The notes: generated by a model not told the origin, from the letters alone. A DNA stretch of 64,000 bases from Panicum virgatum (GCF_016808335.1 NC_053144.1:124001-188000), one strand, 5' to 3'; numbered from the stretch's first letter, positions 1 through 11,326 are shown. Numbers and translations: made by a program.

Positions 1-319
1 CCCGTCCATGAAAAATGTCTTAGATTCAGAATTTTGGAGTTACTGCCCACATGTGCATTCATTGTTCATGCATTGATCTAGATGGTAGTCAAGAGAAAAA
101 AAATAGTGGGCTATTCAGATGATTTGGTTATCTGAATTTGGGCTATTGAGACATTTAGTTATTTGAATAATGGGTTAAATTTATTCCAAGAGGTTCATGT
201 TCAATAGCAGCAAGGAAAAATATGTGTTAACTGTAGTTTACTGCTAATGTGCCTATGGCCCATATTGTGACTGTGTTGATTTTTGAATTTCACTAATGCA
301 ACATCTTTCCATTTGTTGC

Positions 320-383
320 AGGTTTCAGTGAATCAATTACAAGTGGAAAAGCAGTATCATTTGAATCGTGAATTACTTGACTG
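320..383 (+). CDS. 3'-terminal exon of an unidentified gene (partial)
   Basis: A pyrimidine-rich tract ending in ttgcag is followed by a frame of 20 codons ending in TGA at 381-383. The peptide is polar and helix-prone (VSVNQLQVEKQYHLNRELLD), like the end of a coiled coil. The rest of the gene would lie upstream of the window and 1-319 would be its last intron. I do not recognise the family. The call rests on one good acceptor and a short open frame, so it could be chance. Confidence 0.35.
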
Positions 384-780
384 AAGAAACACCTCTGTTC
401 ACCATCTATATGAAATTATGAATAAAAATAGAGCTGCTATTTGCTTTGTGTTATTCAAGTCTTCAGAATCCAAGCATTGCTTTGTTTATTATCTTTCAAA
501 CAATTACAGTCATCTTAGGCGTTTTCTTGCATGGTGAACATATTGTCGCTTGACTTCGATCTTTCAGGACTTCACCTGAAAGAACTACAACTTTTTAAGA
601 GAGAGCAATAGAAATAAAAATGTTTTCCCGTGAACCGTACCCTGTGGATGTTTGTGGCTCCGTCGAGTAAGAAGTGATTACCTTCTTTAAAATGCTGCTT
701 GTTGATGCTAAAATTTAGTGTGACTATTTTTTTCGCAACATCATTCTTCAAACACAACCCTACTAGTAGCTAAAAAGAAA
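384..780. other. Intergenic / probable 3' UTR
   Basis: AT-rich sequence without a convincing coding frame. The first 100-150 bases may be the 3' UTR of the preceding exon. Homology to the upstream flank of the TBC gene starts abruptly near 781. Confidence 0.4.
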
Positions 781-1920
781 GACTAGTCTTGGATTGATGA
801 CGCGCACCCAAGTTACAAGCTGAGAGGGGGCCCTTGTCATTTGGCCTAGCTTTTGGGGTGTGGAAATATCATTACGATCCTACAATTATTCATCTTGTTT
901 TATAAGAAAAGATTGGGTGTTCAAATTTATTTAATGATGATCATGGCGTGTTTTGAGCATGAGTGTTCTTCGCATCATGAACTGAGGAATTCTGAAACAA
1001 TTTTTAAAATAAAAGAAAAATCAGTATCGAAAAGAAAAAAAAGGGAGCTTTGAAACCAAATGGAAGCCGGCAGCGCAGCGCGCGGGCTGTACCTGCCCGG
1101 GGAGGCTGCAGTTGGGGGCTGACCCAGCCAGCTAGGCTAACCAACCACTGCTCCCTTTCCTGTCCTCGCTCCCTCGATCCAGTTCCCCTCTCTTTCACTC
1201 GTTCGTTCCTGGTTGGGAGGAAATAGCCGGATCGATCGATCTGCTGCTAGCTACTGCTAAAGAGCAAAGGGAACAACAGCGATCGCTTAATTGGAGTCGG
1301 TAGCATGATGAGATATCCTTCTACCAGGTCCGCCCGGATTGCAGCCAAAACGTCCCCAGCACCAAGTTCAAGATCAAGGTGAGCATATGCTTCTTTTCCT
1401 CCCCGTCCCCGATTGGTTCGAGATCCAAGCCCCAGCTGCGTTGGTTTCAGGTCGGCAAGACATTGAGCGTGCGGAAATGGCACGCTGCGTTTACGCGTGA
1501 AGGCTGCCTGGATATCGCTTCGGGTCTAAGCCGCATACAGAGGGGGTATGGTTCCTTGCTCTGCTCACACCAATTCATCTGGACCTCAATCGTCTCTCCA
1601 CCTGCCCTCTGTATTTGTATCTGTGCACTAGGGTGTCCACCCTGCCATCAGGGGGGAGGTTTGGGAGTTCTTGCTTGGCTGCTATGATCCTGGGAGCACC
1701 TTCGATGAGCGGGAACAGATTAGGCACAGGTGAAGGTGACCACTCTCGTCTCTCTCTCTCTCTCTAACTGTAAACTACTTCCCTTTTTGAGGATTCCTGT
1801 GGTATTTCCCCCGACTGATGAGCTAAATGCTGCCTTGAACAATTATCACAGGATGCAGTATGCTAGATGGAAGGAAGAGTGCAGAGAGATGGATTCTCAC
1901 GTTGGTAGTGGTAAAATTAT
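781..1920 (+). pseudogene. 5'-fragment pseudogene of TBC-domain Rab-GAP (promoter plus exons 1-4)
   Basis: This stretch is a diverged copy of 38998-40180, the upstream region and first exons of the intact TBC gene. Exon equivalents are 1305-1378, 1451-1545, 1632-1735 and 1852-1920. Lesions are visible by comparison with the intact copy: a 25-bp deletion just after the start codons shifts the frame, exon 2 is one base short, and exon 3 gains an in-frame TGA (CACAGG-TGA) at 1731-1733. Exon 4 stops after SGKI where the element at 1921 begins. It also carries a 40-bp insertion near 865-905 that the other copy lacks. It cannot encode a TBC domain because the catalytic part is absent. A (TC)n tract at 1745-1766 lies in its intron 3. 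Confidence 0.85.
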
Positions 1921-3100
1921 AGGGTTAATTGGATCTGTGCCATTATTCACCGTTTTTTAAGCGCGTCATTACTTCTTAAGAAACTATGCCACTGCCACTA
2001 CAATTCACCTACCATTGGAAATACGCTATTATGTACGTCTAACACCATGTTGGGCCCACTTGCAGGCGTACCCATACGCCCTTGCCCCCTCTCTCCACTC
2101 ACTGACATGTGGCCCCCACATGTCATCCCCTTTCTTCTCCTCTCCTTGTTTGCACCAGCCAGGGCAATCCCCCATAGCCTCCTCCTGCTCGCATGCCGGT
2201 CCGCCGCCGCGCTCCTCCTGCTCGCTTGCTGCCCACCCTCTTGCTCGCCGCCATCGCGCTCCTCCTGCTCGCCCGGCACCACGCTCCTCCTGCTGTTGTA
2301 CCCGCCCTGCTCGCCGCCACGCGCTCCTCCTGCTCGCCGGTTCCGAGCTCCGGCCGCGAGCTCCGCGTGTTCTCACCGCCGCCGCTGTGCAAGAAGCAGC
2401 GGCCGCCGCCGCCGTCCCGAAGCATCCCGAAGCCGCCGCCGTCCTTCATGGCAGCGCACACCGCGGCGAGCTCGGCCGCAGCCTCCAGCACCTCGGCCTC
2501 CCGCGGCGGCGGTCCCCTAACCCGCCCGGGCGCTCGGCCGGCGGCGGCGCGGCTCGCTCGATGCGAGGAAGCAGTAGCCGCCGCGCGGGAATCCACGGAG
2601 AGGCAGCACGGGGGAGGGGGCTGCGAAGGGCGCCGTTGCGCGGGGCTGCGGTCGGCGCGGGTGGAGCCACCGGAGGTGGAGTGGGCGTGTCCTCTCCCTC
2701 CTCCATCGACGGTGGCGCTCTACCGGCGGCGGTGTGGCTCGCTCCACACGGACGCCCGCTCGCATGCTCGGCCGGCGGCGGCGCGGCTCGCTCCACGTGG
2801 ATGCCGGCCCGCGCGCTCGGCCGGCGACGAGCAGGGGGGCCCGCCCACGGGTGAGCAGGATTGCAGACCGGCGTGCGAGTAGAGGAGTCCGCGAGGGGGG
2901 GCAAAAGGGTCCATACGGAAATACGGTAGGGGAGGAGACGCGTTCGTACGTCTGCAACTGGGCTCCACACGGCGTCAGACGTACATAATGGTGTATTCCA
3001 AACATCAGATGAATTGTAATGTCAGTGGCATAGTTTTGTGAATAGTAATGGTGCGGTTCAAAACCAGCAAAGTTACAATGGCACAGATCCAATTAATCCT
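1921..3100. mobile_element. DNA transposon/foldback element with about 165-bp inverted termini
   Basis: The ends are inverted copies: aggRttaattggatctgtg at the left matches the reverse complement of the right end. Similarity continues inward for about 165 bp (1921-2080 against 2935-3100), including a shared block around tatgtacgtct. The interior is very GC-rich and made of degenerate repeats: a gctcctcctgctcgc motif about five times at 2170-2340, and ggcggcggcgcggctcgctc repeats at 2530-2800. The long open frames on both strands there are repeat artefacts. Long termini with a GC-rich interior suggest a Mutator-like or foldback element, possibly carrying gene fragments. No clean target duplication is visible. 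The right flank does not continue the TBC exon, so insertion was accompanied or followed by rearrangement. Confidence 0.75.
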
Positions 3101-3850
3101 AAAAAGAAAGGGAAACTAGGGGCCGGCCCACCTCCCCTCGCCGCCGGCTGGTCGCCGGACGGGAAGGAGAGGGGGCCGGAAGCTGTGGCTCTCTTGGGGA
3201 GGAAGGAGGGCTCTCTCACGCGTCTCTCGCGCGGGACCATATTCAGACTTCGTGTGGACAATATGCATTCTAAATGCTGCATTTTTGTAATAAGAGAAAC
3301 GATGTGCGTGTGTTGTGTGTATTTGTATGCATTCTGAATGCTGCATTTTTGTAATCAGAGAAACGATGATAGACAACTGTCATGCGTATTTGAGAAAAAA
3401 AAAGAGCTCTTTTTCAATGACAAAATTATGTAGGAAAGTTATGTTGCGTATTTGAGACGGAGGAAATAGGATGTAAACAAGTATCATAATCAATAATGAT
3501 GGAATGTTAACATGTCAATAATTATGATGTCACATCTTGTATGTAGTCTTTTTTTTTAATATATCACGCACGTGTCGTGCGTGTGCTTTTACTGAGCTTA
3601 AATGACTGCTGTTAGTGGGCCATAAAGAGTTGGGCTCCGGTCCTCGTGGGCCGGGCAGATGCTCGTCGAGAAATGGAGGCCGACCCCGTGGACCCTGACC
3701 CATAAAAAATCACCATATAAGCACTCGCGGTAGGAGATAGGGCCGCACTCGCAAACCCTAGATCAGCTTTTGTTCACACTCCCTGCTGCCACAATCGCCG
3801 CCGCCGGCACCCCGGGGCGCCCGTTCTTCTTCCGTTAGTTGTAGCGTTTT
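3101..3850. other. Non-coding spacer and promoter region upstream of the DUF6598 gene
   Basis: 3101-3240 is GC-rich and unidentified. 3263-3369 holds a direct duplication (offset 64 bp) of an atgcattctRaatgctgcat block. 3565-3583 is a perfect hairpin with 8-bp arms (cacgcacg/cgtgcgtg) enclosing a G-box CACGTG at 3569-3574. A TATA-like catataagc lies near 3713-3721 and an aaaccctag telo-box-like motif at about 3753, both at plausible distances from the ATG at 3857. No coding frame is supported. Confidence 0.5.
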
Positions 3851-3856
3851 CTCACC

Positions 3857-4397
3857 ATGGCGGAGGCGGCGGTGGCGTGGTGGGAAGAGACGCAAGCGTG
3901 GGAGGATCGCAAGGTCTCGATCACTAAGGAGATCCAGCTTCTCACCATGAGGATGGTGGACAAGGATTTCTTATCCGGCCTGAGCGAGGCCGGGCGAGCA
4001 GCGAAGCAGGACAAAGCCCAGGAAGAGAACATGCGCTTGGTCAAGATTTTAATCAACACCTCTATGTTCGGGTGAAGAAGCCGGATTTCTCGTGCATGAC
4101 CGAGTCCGAGCGAGCGGCTGCGGCGGAGAGGCTGAGGGAGAAGGAGCTGGAGCGCGCGCACCTCCTTCGAGCGCAGGGCCGCCCCTATGTTCAGCCAGAG
4201 AAAATCACCAGCTTACTCGACTTCGATCCCAAGAAGGGGGGCCTCTACTACAACCGATATGCCTTCGTCGATCTCCAAACATTTGACCTCGATGAGGAGT
4301 GTAAGTTGCTCGCCGAGTATTGGTTCGGTCCTATTGCTTGATTGCTAGTCCACTGGTGGCATTCATGTTTTGCCATGGCATTATTAATTACTGCAAC

Positions 4398-4445
<48 letters not shown>

Positions 4446-6027
4446 CATGTTCTAATTTTATCTCACATGAAATTATTCTCCTTTCTTTTCTGAGGTAATT
4501 GGATTAATGGCAGCTGAATTTTCACTTGCTCTGCTTGTGGCAATTAAGCTCCCTCCGCATTCATATTATCTTCAATTCAATTGTAAGCATGATAGATGGA
4601 GCTGACCTAGTATTTATTTTCCTTTGATTTTCCACATGCACGATAGCACCCTTTGGTCCGATGAGTTGTACTTATGCAATCAAGGACGCAGACCTGTGTG
4701 GGGCTGTAAACATCCTGTCTGTCAAGATAGCCTCTTCAGATGTTGGCTTCCCGATCCATGTGTATGGCACTGTCATTGTCAGGGACAGTCTGGATGAGAG
4801 GTGTGTTTATCACTTCCGCCGTTCCAGTGACCATTGCCAGCTCATCAATTCTGAGGTACAACTTTCTTCAAAGTAACCCAACAACCATCTCTTTTACTAG
4901 TTTGCATTATGCACACTCATACAGAGAGAAGACAGCAATTTATATTCTGGCCTGACTTGTAACTGAATTGTATTTTGTGTGCTGGGCAGAGTAACCATAG
5001 CTGCATGTACCATTATGCTTTCTAAAATCCAGATTTTCAGGATGACATGTATGCTTATCTTTTGCTCTTTGTAAACAAATAGTGGTCCTGTAATTACATG
5101 GTAGTATTGGTGCATCTAGGTTATCCACATCTGCTTCAGATTAAGACCATTAACAGTTTCATCAGCTATGGTAACCAATAGCTTTCATATATGATGTGGC
5201 TGTAAAATTTTGTTATTTTCTATTGCAATACTTTGTCTTGGTAGAAATATGCTAATAATGTATTCTGTAAACTTTATTGTAGGCTGAATCATTGATCTTG
5301 ACTGGGCCAAAACGAGGGCTTGCATTGTTAGGTGATATCTATGTTGAGATTGATCTGAAGATCAAGGATCATCTAGGGCAGCACAGAGAGCTTAGTAAAG
5401 GAATCTTTATCATCAGAGGCTTAGCAGGTCGATCGTTGACAGGATCCATGGTTGAAACCAAATCTCTTGCTACCAGGCTCCGCATGGTGGATGTGACGTA
5501 CAGTGTTATTAAACATGCATTGGAGGGAACTATAGCATTTGAAGTTCTGCAGGGAGGTTTTCATGGAAAAATCACTGTCTGCACCAGCAGCATCGAGGAC
5601 GAACTTGTGCTCTATGACAGGATCCATGGTTGAAACCAAATCTCTTGCTACCAGGCTCCGCATGGTGGATGTGACGTACAGTGTTATTAAACATGCATTG
5701 GAGGGAACTATAGCATTTGAAGTTCTGCAGGGAGGTTTTCATGGAAAAATCACTGTCTGCACCAGCAGCATCGAGGACGAACTTGTGCTCTATGACAGTA
5801 AAGATGCTGACGCATTGACTGTTGATGACTGTGGAAAAATCCAGCTTATGCGACCTGTCGTATCTGTCAATGTGACGGATTTGCTGATGATTGTTGCCCG
5901 GACCAGTGATGGTATATCTGAGAGAATTGTATTTACTCCAAGGGTCAACAGAGGAGAGGATGATATACTGGCTGTTGGTGCTACCAAGAAGCATGTGAAG
6001 GTTTTTTGTTCAGCAATGGATCCCTGA
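3857..6027 (+). pseudogene. DUF6598-domain protein gene, frame broken twice
   Basis: Inferred exons are 3857-4300, 4647-4855 and 5283-6027, with GT-AG borders. The spliced frame reads DEE-S-PFGPM across intron 1 and INSE-AESLILTGP across intron 2, a signature I recognise from the large grass DUF6598 family of unknown biochemical function. Recognisable blocks are YYNRYAFVDLQTFDLDEE, NILSVKIASSDVGFPI, ILTGPKRGLALL, the TRLRMVDVTYSVIKHALEGT block and the C-terminal FTPRVNRGEDDILAVGATK. The frame is lost twice. Near 4066-4075 exon 1 terminates (MFG-stop) and coding resumes in another frame at KKPDFSCMTESERA. At 5438-5793 a perfect 178-bp tandem duplication (not a multiple of three) adds a second shift. 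Otherwise coding quality is high, so inactivation looks recent. An (AT)n microsatellite at 4402-4444 lies in intron 1. Confidence 0.85.
5438..5793 (+). repeat. Perfect 178-bp tandem duplication inside DUF6598 exon 3
   Basis: Two head-to-tail copies, 5438-5615 and 5616-5793, appear identical base for base. The unit starts gacaggatccatggttg and ends gaacttgtgctctat. Because 178 is not divisible by three, the protein terminates shortly after the first copy (YDRIHG-stop at 5633) and the original frame is restored only by starting again in the second copy. Confidence 0.95.
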
Positions 6028-6440
6028 TTTATTTGGATTGTCCCGTTGATAAGCTTCATGGCAATGTCATGTCTGATCCAGTAATCCTGTAGTTACCTTT
6101 CACCGTTATTAAGTTAAAATGTGAACTCAGTTGGACATGATAAGTGTGTGTACCTCCTGTGTGTTGTGCTTGGCTTATTACTTCTACCGTGTTGGTTGTT
6201 ATGCTGAACTACTACTATCCAATGTGTTGTGCTGATGTTGAACTTATGTAATATATCGTGTTGAACTAAATTGTTGTGTTGCATTGGATTCGTCTTTTTG
6301 ATAAAACTACAATTATGTATTATATATTAAAGCAGCATTACAATGACACCTTCAAAGGTGTTCACTGGAGATATCCTCGATTGAACCCCGTGGTGGCCGG
6401 TGGAGCACTAGACGATAGAAGAAGTTGATGCAGGACTTGT
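6028..6440. other. 3' UTR and spacer
   Basis: Downstream of the DUF6598 stop the sequence is T-rich with several ttgtgttg-type tracts, typical of a plant 3' UTR. No gene is seen. Confidence 0.4.
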
Positions 6441-6561
6441 GAAGAACCGCTGCTCTTGGAGGTGGGGATGGTGGAGTTGAGAAGTCCTGAAGAACTTTAG
6501 GAAGCTGGACTCATCTCTATAAAGAACCGCTGCTTTTGGAGGTGGGGATGGTGGAGTTGAT
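6441..6561. repeat. 80-bp tandem repeat unit; second copy split by the Copia insertion
   Basis: Unit 1 is 6441-6520, starting gaagaaccgctgctcttgg and ending gactcatctctat. Unit 2 starts at 6521, is interrupted at 6561 by the outer retrotransposon, and resumes at 32350-32388 with aagtcctgaagaacttt. The pre-insertion locus therefore carried two tandem 80-bp units. Confidence 0.85.
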
Positions 6562-6698
6562 TATTAGAGATATAGCTGACTTGCCTTGTACTCTAAGTCT
6601 ACTTGACTTTTACTTGTACATCAAACCGTCTCGGCTATATATGAAAGGTCATCCCCCACAATGGGTGTGGTGTTTTCCTCTTTCGCTATCTCTCTACA
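6562..6698 (+). repeat. 5' LTR of outer Copia
   Basis: Begins tattagagatatagctg and ends tctctctaca; matches 32196-32344. Both copies begin TA rather than the canonical TG. The PBS starts at 6699. Confidence 0.85.
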
Positions 6699-6949
6699 TG
6701 GTATCAAGAGTCCGGGCCCTAATTCCCTGGCTCCCAACCCCTCCGCTGCCCTAATTCCCGTGCGCCGCCACCTGGCCCGCACGTCCACCACCCCACCCGG
6801 CCGTGCCGCCTCCCTGGCCGCGCCGCCCCAGGTCCCGCCTCCCTTGCCGCGCCGCCCTAGGTCGCGCCGCCCCCTGGCCGCGCCGCCTCTACGACGCGCC
6901 GCTCCCCTGGCCGCGCCGCCCCCAGCGCCGATCAATCTGATCCGGCGCC

Positions 6950-7860
6950 ATGTCGACGGATTCGTCCACCTCGTCGGCGTCCAGCCCTAGCTCCGGCATC
7001 GGCATGACGCCCGGCTCCTCCGACTCCGTCCTCCCGGTCTTCATCAATCCGTACGCCTCCGTCAACGTCAAGACCCACGTCCCCATCGAGCTCGACCTCC
7101 AGCTGCCAAACTACAACAAGTGGAATGCCTTCTTCACCGCCATGTGCGGCAAGTTCGGCCTTCTAGGACACATCGACGGCACCATCACGTCCCGTCCGAC
7201 TGATCCCACCTGGAATCAGCCGGGCGCTTGTGTGCGCAGCTGGATGTACGGCTCCGTCTCCGATGGGGTTCTTGACCTCGCCATGGCGCCAGATCAGACC
7301 ACCCCGTGATCTCTACACGGCCATCCGTGATCTGTTCCAGGCGAACCAGGAGCCGCGCGCCGTCATCCTGAACCAGGAGTTCGTCTCCTTGTCTCAGGGC
7401 GACCTTCCCATCGAGGCTTATGCCTCGCAGCTGAAGCAGACTGCCGACGCTCTTCGCGACGTCGGCCACCCCACCCTGGATCGCCAACTGGTGCTCAATC
7501 TGCTGAACGGCATCAACCCACGCCTCGCCAACACCGCCGACATCATCGCCAACACGAGGCCACTACCGACCTTCACCGAGGCAGTGAAATGCTTCGCCTG
7601 AAGAAACTTCGCCTCGGCAACGACAACAAGGTCGCCTCCAACACTGCCCTTACTGCCTCCACGATGGCAGCCTGCACCTCTGCGTCCTGCCGCTCGACGT
7701 CCTTGCCTGCTTCGCAGCCCCGCGGCGGCGGCAGAGGCAAGGGCAAGGCAAAGGCGGCAGCAGCAACGGTAGCGGCGGCGGCGGCCGCAAGCAGCAGCAA
7801 CAGCAGACGAGCCAGGGTTCCCAAGGAGGAGCGTGCGGCGGACCCCAGCCCGCCGGCCCA
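6950..7860 (+). pseudogene. Outer Copia gag, frameshifted
   Basis: Starts MSTDSSTSSASS. The central block LDLQLPNYNKWNAFFTAMCG resembles the plant Copia gag N-terminal motif, followed by a UBN2-type region (IRDLFQANQEPRAVILNQEF ... LSQGDLPIEAYASQLKQTAD). Frame is lost near 7300, where DQTTP-stop replaces the continuing DLYTAIRDL, and again near 7600 after EAVKCFA. The C-terminal Gly/Arg-rich part survives only as GC-rich repetitive sequence, and no intact CCHC knuckle is visible. Confidence 0.8.
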
Positions 7861-7914
7861 TGGGTCTGCTTCAACCCGTGGGCCTGGGGCCCACAGCAGC
7901 AGTGGCGCCCTCCC

Positions 7915-9627
7915 ATGGCGCCCTTCCCTCAGGCTCACACTGCCTTCGCGCCGCCGCAGGTGTCGACTCCTACGCTAGCGCCCGCCGGCTACCCTGCACC
8001 AGGCCCTTCCATGATGGGCGCATGGGACCAGGCGAATCTCATCGCCGCCCTCAACCAGATGGCGGTGCAGGGCAATAGCCCTTGGGTCCTCGACACTGGA
8101 GCGACATCTCATATGTCCTCCAATGACGGTATACTTCTATCCCGTCTTTCCCATTCGCCATCCTTCATCACAGTCGGCAATGAAAATTCCATATCAATTT
8201 CTTGTCGTGGCACTTCCAGTATTCTTATAGCTGATTATCTTTTTCAACTCAATAATGTTCTTATCGCTCCGCATCTTGTTCGTAACCTGTTATCTGTTCG
8301 ACAGCTTACTCGCGATAATAACTGTTCCGTTGAGTTTGACGCTTTTGGCTTCTCTATTAAGGATCTGAAGACCAAGACCGTGATTCTTCGCTGCAATAGT
8401 GGCGGGGATCTCTACACCATTCCACCCACCCACCCACGCCAGCTCCTCCACAGCCGCCTGTCACGTCGCCTCTGCTTCGTCCTCGCTGTGGCACTCACGT
8501 CTTGGTCATCCTGTACCAGCCGCCATTAGTGAACTTAATAAAATTTCAGCTATTTCATGTAATAATGCAGCACGTGGTCTTTGTCATGCTTGCCAGCTCG
8601 GCAAACACACGCGTCTGCCTTTTACTAGTTCATCATCTAGCACTTCTGCCCCCTTTGAACTCGTTCATTGCGATGTCTGGACATCACCGGTGCTTAGCAT
8701 CTCAGGTTTTAAGTACTATCTTGTGATGGTTGATGATTTCACACATTACTGTTGGGCTTTTCCTCTTCGGCATAAATCTGAGGTCTACAGGCATATTGTT
8801 GAGTTTGTTGCTTATGCTCATACCCAGTTCAGCTTGTCTGTCAAGTGCTTTCAGGCGGACAACGGCACCGAGTTCATCAACAACGCCACTTCTACCTTCC
8901 TTGCTAGTTGCGGTGTCTTGCTTCGCACCTCGTGCCCCTATACCTCCGCACAGAATGGCAAGGTTGAACGGATGTTGCGCACACTCAACAACATGGTGCG
9001 CACCCTCTTGTTTCATGCTTCTATGCCTCCCGCCTACTAGATGGAGGCACTGGCGACCGCCGTTTTCCTGCTCAACAGGCGGCCCTCCTCATCCATCAGT
9101 AACGGTATACCACATCATCTCCTGCATCGCTCTATGCCAGACTATTCCTCTCTTCGAGTTTTTGGCTGCCTGTGCTACCCAAACCTTAGTGCCACGACAC
9201 CTTACAAATTGGCTCCACGCTCTTCTGCTTGCGTGTTCATCGGTTATCCCTCCTCCCAAAAGGGCTACCGCTGCCTCGATCTCTCGACCAGACGCGTGAT
9301 CGTCTCTCGTCATGTGATTTTTGATGAGACTAATTTTCCGTTTTCGGCTACAAAGTCGTCTGCGGAGGCTCTTGATTTTCTCCTGCAGGATCGTCGTCAC
9401 GTCTCTCCCTCGCCTCCTGCGACCAGCGAGCCCTCCCATGCTCCTGTCGCTGGACGGGATCTGGTCGACCCCCTGGAGGATGACCCCGCCATTCTCTGGC
9501 GCGGTCCTGTTCTCCCGACTGCGACAGCCACTGGCGGGCCTCCGCCGGTCCCTAGACCGGCCCCTTCGCCCGCTCCTATGCCGGCCCTGGCCACCGGTCG
9601 TTCACCGGCTCCTGCTCCGACCGCGGC
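7915..9627 (+). pseudogene. Outer Copia pol N-terminal part: protease and integrase
   Basis: The protease block is WVLDTGATSHMSS with the DTGA catalytic motif near 8093. The gag-pre-integrase block (LWHSRLGHP ... CHACQLGKHTRLPF) follows in a shifted frame from about 8480. The integrase core shows CDVW, VDDFTHYCWAFPLR and QADNGTEF, then SAQNGKVERMLRTL. A TAG at 9037-9039 interrupts the integrase just before MEALATAVFLLNRRP, where a tryptophan is expected. Coding continues through VFGCLCYPNL and a proline-rich linker until the nested element at 9628. The same linker resumes at 30391. Confidence 0.88.
9623..9627. repeat. Target-site duplication gcggc (left) of the SIRE-type insertion
   Basis: gcggc abuts the first LTR (9623-9627) and recurs immediately after the last LTR at 26563-26567. 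It brackets the whole three-LTR composite as one inserted unit. Confidence 0.85.
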
Positions 9628-11267
9628 TGAAAGCATCTAGGCCCCTAATTCGAGTTTTGGTAATTAATGACAACGGTTTGTGGATTAACGATTTCATTTG
9701 AGAAGATGAGTATAGGTTGATTCACGAATGAAAGACATTTGGTTGTGAACGTATGGAGTTTTGGAGATGATGAGCAAAGCTCGGGCTCAAGGCAAAGGTA
9801 TAAAATAGGGCTTTTACATTTTACCGGTCACAAGGCGTTTAGTGGATGAAAAGTGACCGGATTTGTTGGATAGTTAGCCGTACTATCAAGAGGGGTTGTG
9901 TACTCATGCTTGACGGGTCTTTAGTGCCATTTTGCTCAAAATATCTAGTTGCATGCATGAGGGCTAACGGCGTTTTGAAAAGTTTTGAAATAGACTAAGT
10001 TCGAGAGCTCTCTGAGTAACGGCGGACAGTCCGCACCTGAGGGGCGGACAGTCCGCGCCCGTTCCAGAGAGCTTGCAGAGGCTCTGGTGGGCTGGCGGAC
10101 TGTCCGGCCCAGAGGGGCGGACAGTCCGCGATCGTTCCAGAGAGCTTGCAGAGGCTCTGGTGGGCTGGCGGACAGTCCGGCCCAGGTGGGCGGACGGTCC
10201 GCTACTGTTTTTCATTTTTTACCAGAAAGGGTGTCTCTCTGGTGTGGGCTTCAAAGTTAAACTGCGGACGGTCCGCTCCTGAGGCGCGGACGGTCCGCAG
10301 GCTAATCTCAAAATTGTTCCAGAGACGTTGTTAGTCTCTGGTGGGGTTGGAACTCTTAACTGCGGACGGTCCGCCACTGGGGCGCGGACGGTCCGCCAGG
10401 GCTTAACGGCTAGTTCTGACATGCATTAAATGCACTCTGACTCACTGGTTTATAACGGCGGACAGTCCGGTTTTTGAATCGCGGACGGTCCGCGACTTCG
10501 CAGAAAAGTGTGTAACGGCTAGTTTTTGGAGGGATGTCTATATATACCCAATGCCCGGCCATTGGGTGACTCTCTTGGCCATTTGGATAGCATTCTTGAC
10601 ACATTAGAGCTAAGGCATCCCTCTCTCACACACACTTGCTTAGAGATTGCATTTTTAAGAGTGTGAGAGCTTCCTAGTGCATTGCATCAAGAGTTTGAGC
10701 TTTGTGGCATTAGGGAAACTTCAAGCAAGCGTCATCAACTTGTTACTCTTGGGAGTTGCCGCTCCCTAGACGGCTTGGAGAAGTGGATTTCGTGGAGCAC
10801 CTCCAAGGAGATTGTTGAGGAGCCCCGATTTCGGTTGTGAGAGGTCTTGTGCTCACCTCACCGGAGTGGTGAAGAGCAACTCTAGTGGAATCGAGGTGTG
10901 GAGCGGTTCCTTGATTCAAGCCGGCTTAAGATCAAGAGGTTCTTGATAGAGGAGCGGTTGATTCTTGGAATCCACCTCAACGTGGATTAGGGGTGACCGG
11001 CAAGTCATCGACACCACGGGATATATTCTTGTGTCAAGCTCGGTTACTACTCTTGCTCTCTTTTATTCTTGTCTTTACTTTGAGCAATTTACTTTACTAG
11101 AGCTTAATTCGTGTCTTGTCACCCTAGGTTGCAAACCCATCTAGAGATTGTAATAGCTTGACATAGGGCTTTCCTTTGTTACTAATTAAATTTCTCTAGT
11201 GTTGTTTGGTTTAGTTTTTAAACCGCCTATTCACCCCCCCCCTCTAGTCGGTGTTCTTGATCCTACA
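9628..11267 (+). repeat. LTR-A of SIRE-type composite
   Basis: 1640 bp, TG...CA. It carries a TATA box (tatatata, 10539-10546) as likely promoter, and between 10022 and 10493 about twelve near-palindromes of the form GCGGAC(A/G)GTCCGC, mostly paired. A 73-bp direct repeat starting gttccagagagcttgcag occurs at about 10060 and 10133. The poly-C run near the 3' end has nine C. Confidence 0.93.
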
Positions 11268-11326
11268 AGTGGTATCAGAGCTAAGTACTCCATTAATTAA
11301 GGATTTAACCATCTTGGAGTAGAACA

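Noticed and set aside
2015..2970. Long overlapping open frames on both strands
   Set aside because: They coincide with reiterated GC units inside the inverted-repeat element; Arg/Pro/Ala-rich translations in several frames at once are a compositional effect.
10022..10493. CRISPR-like array of short repeats
   Set aside because: The repeats are 13-bp palindromes at irregular spacing inside plant LTRs, with no cas genes; the spacers are identical between LTR copies.
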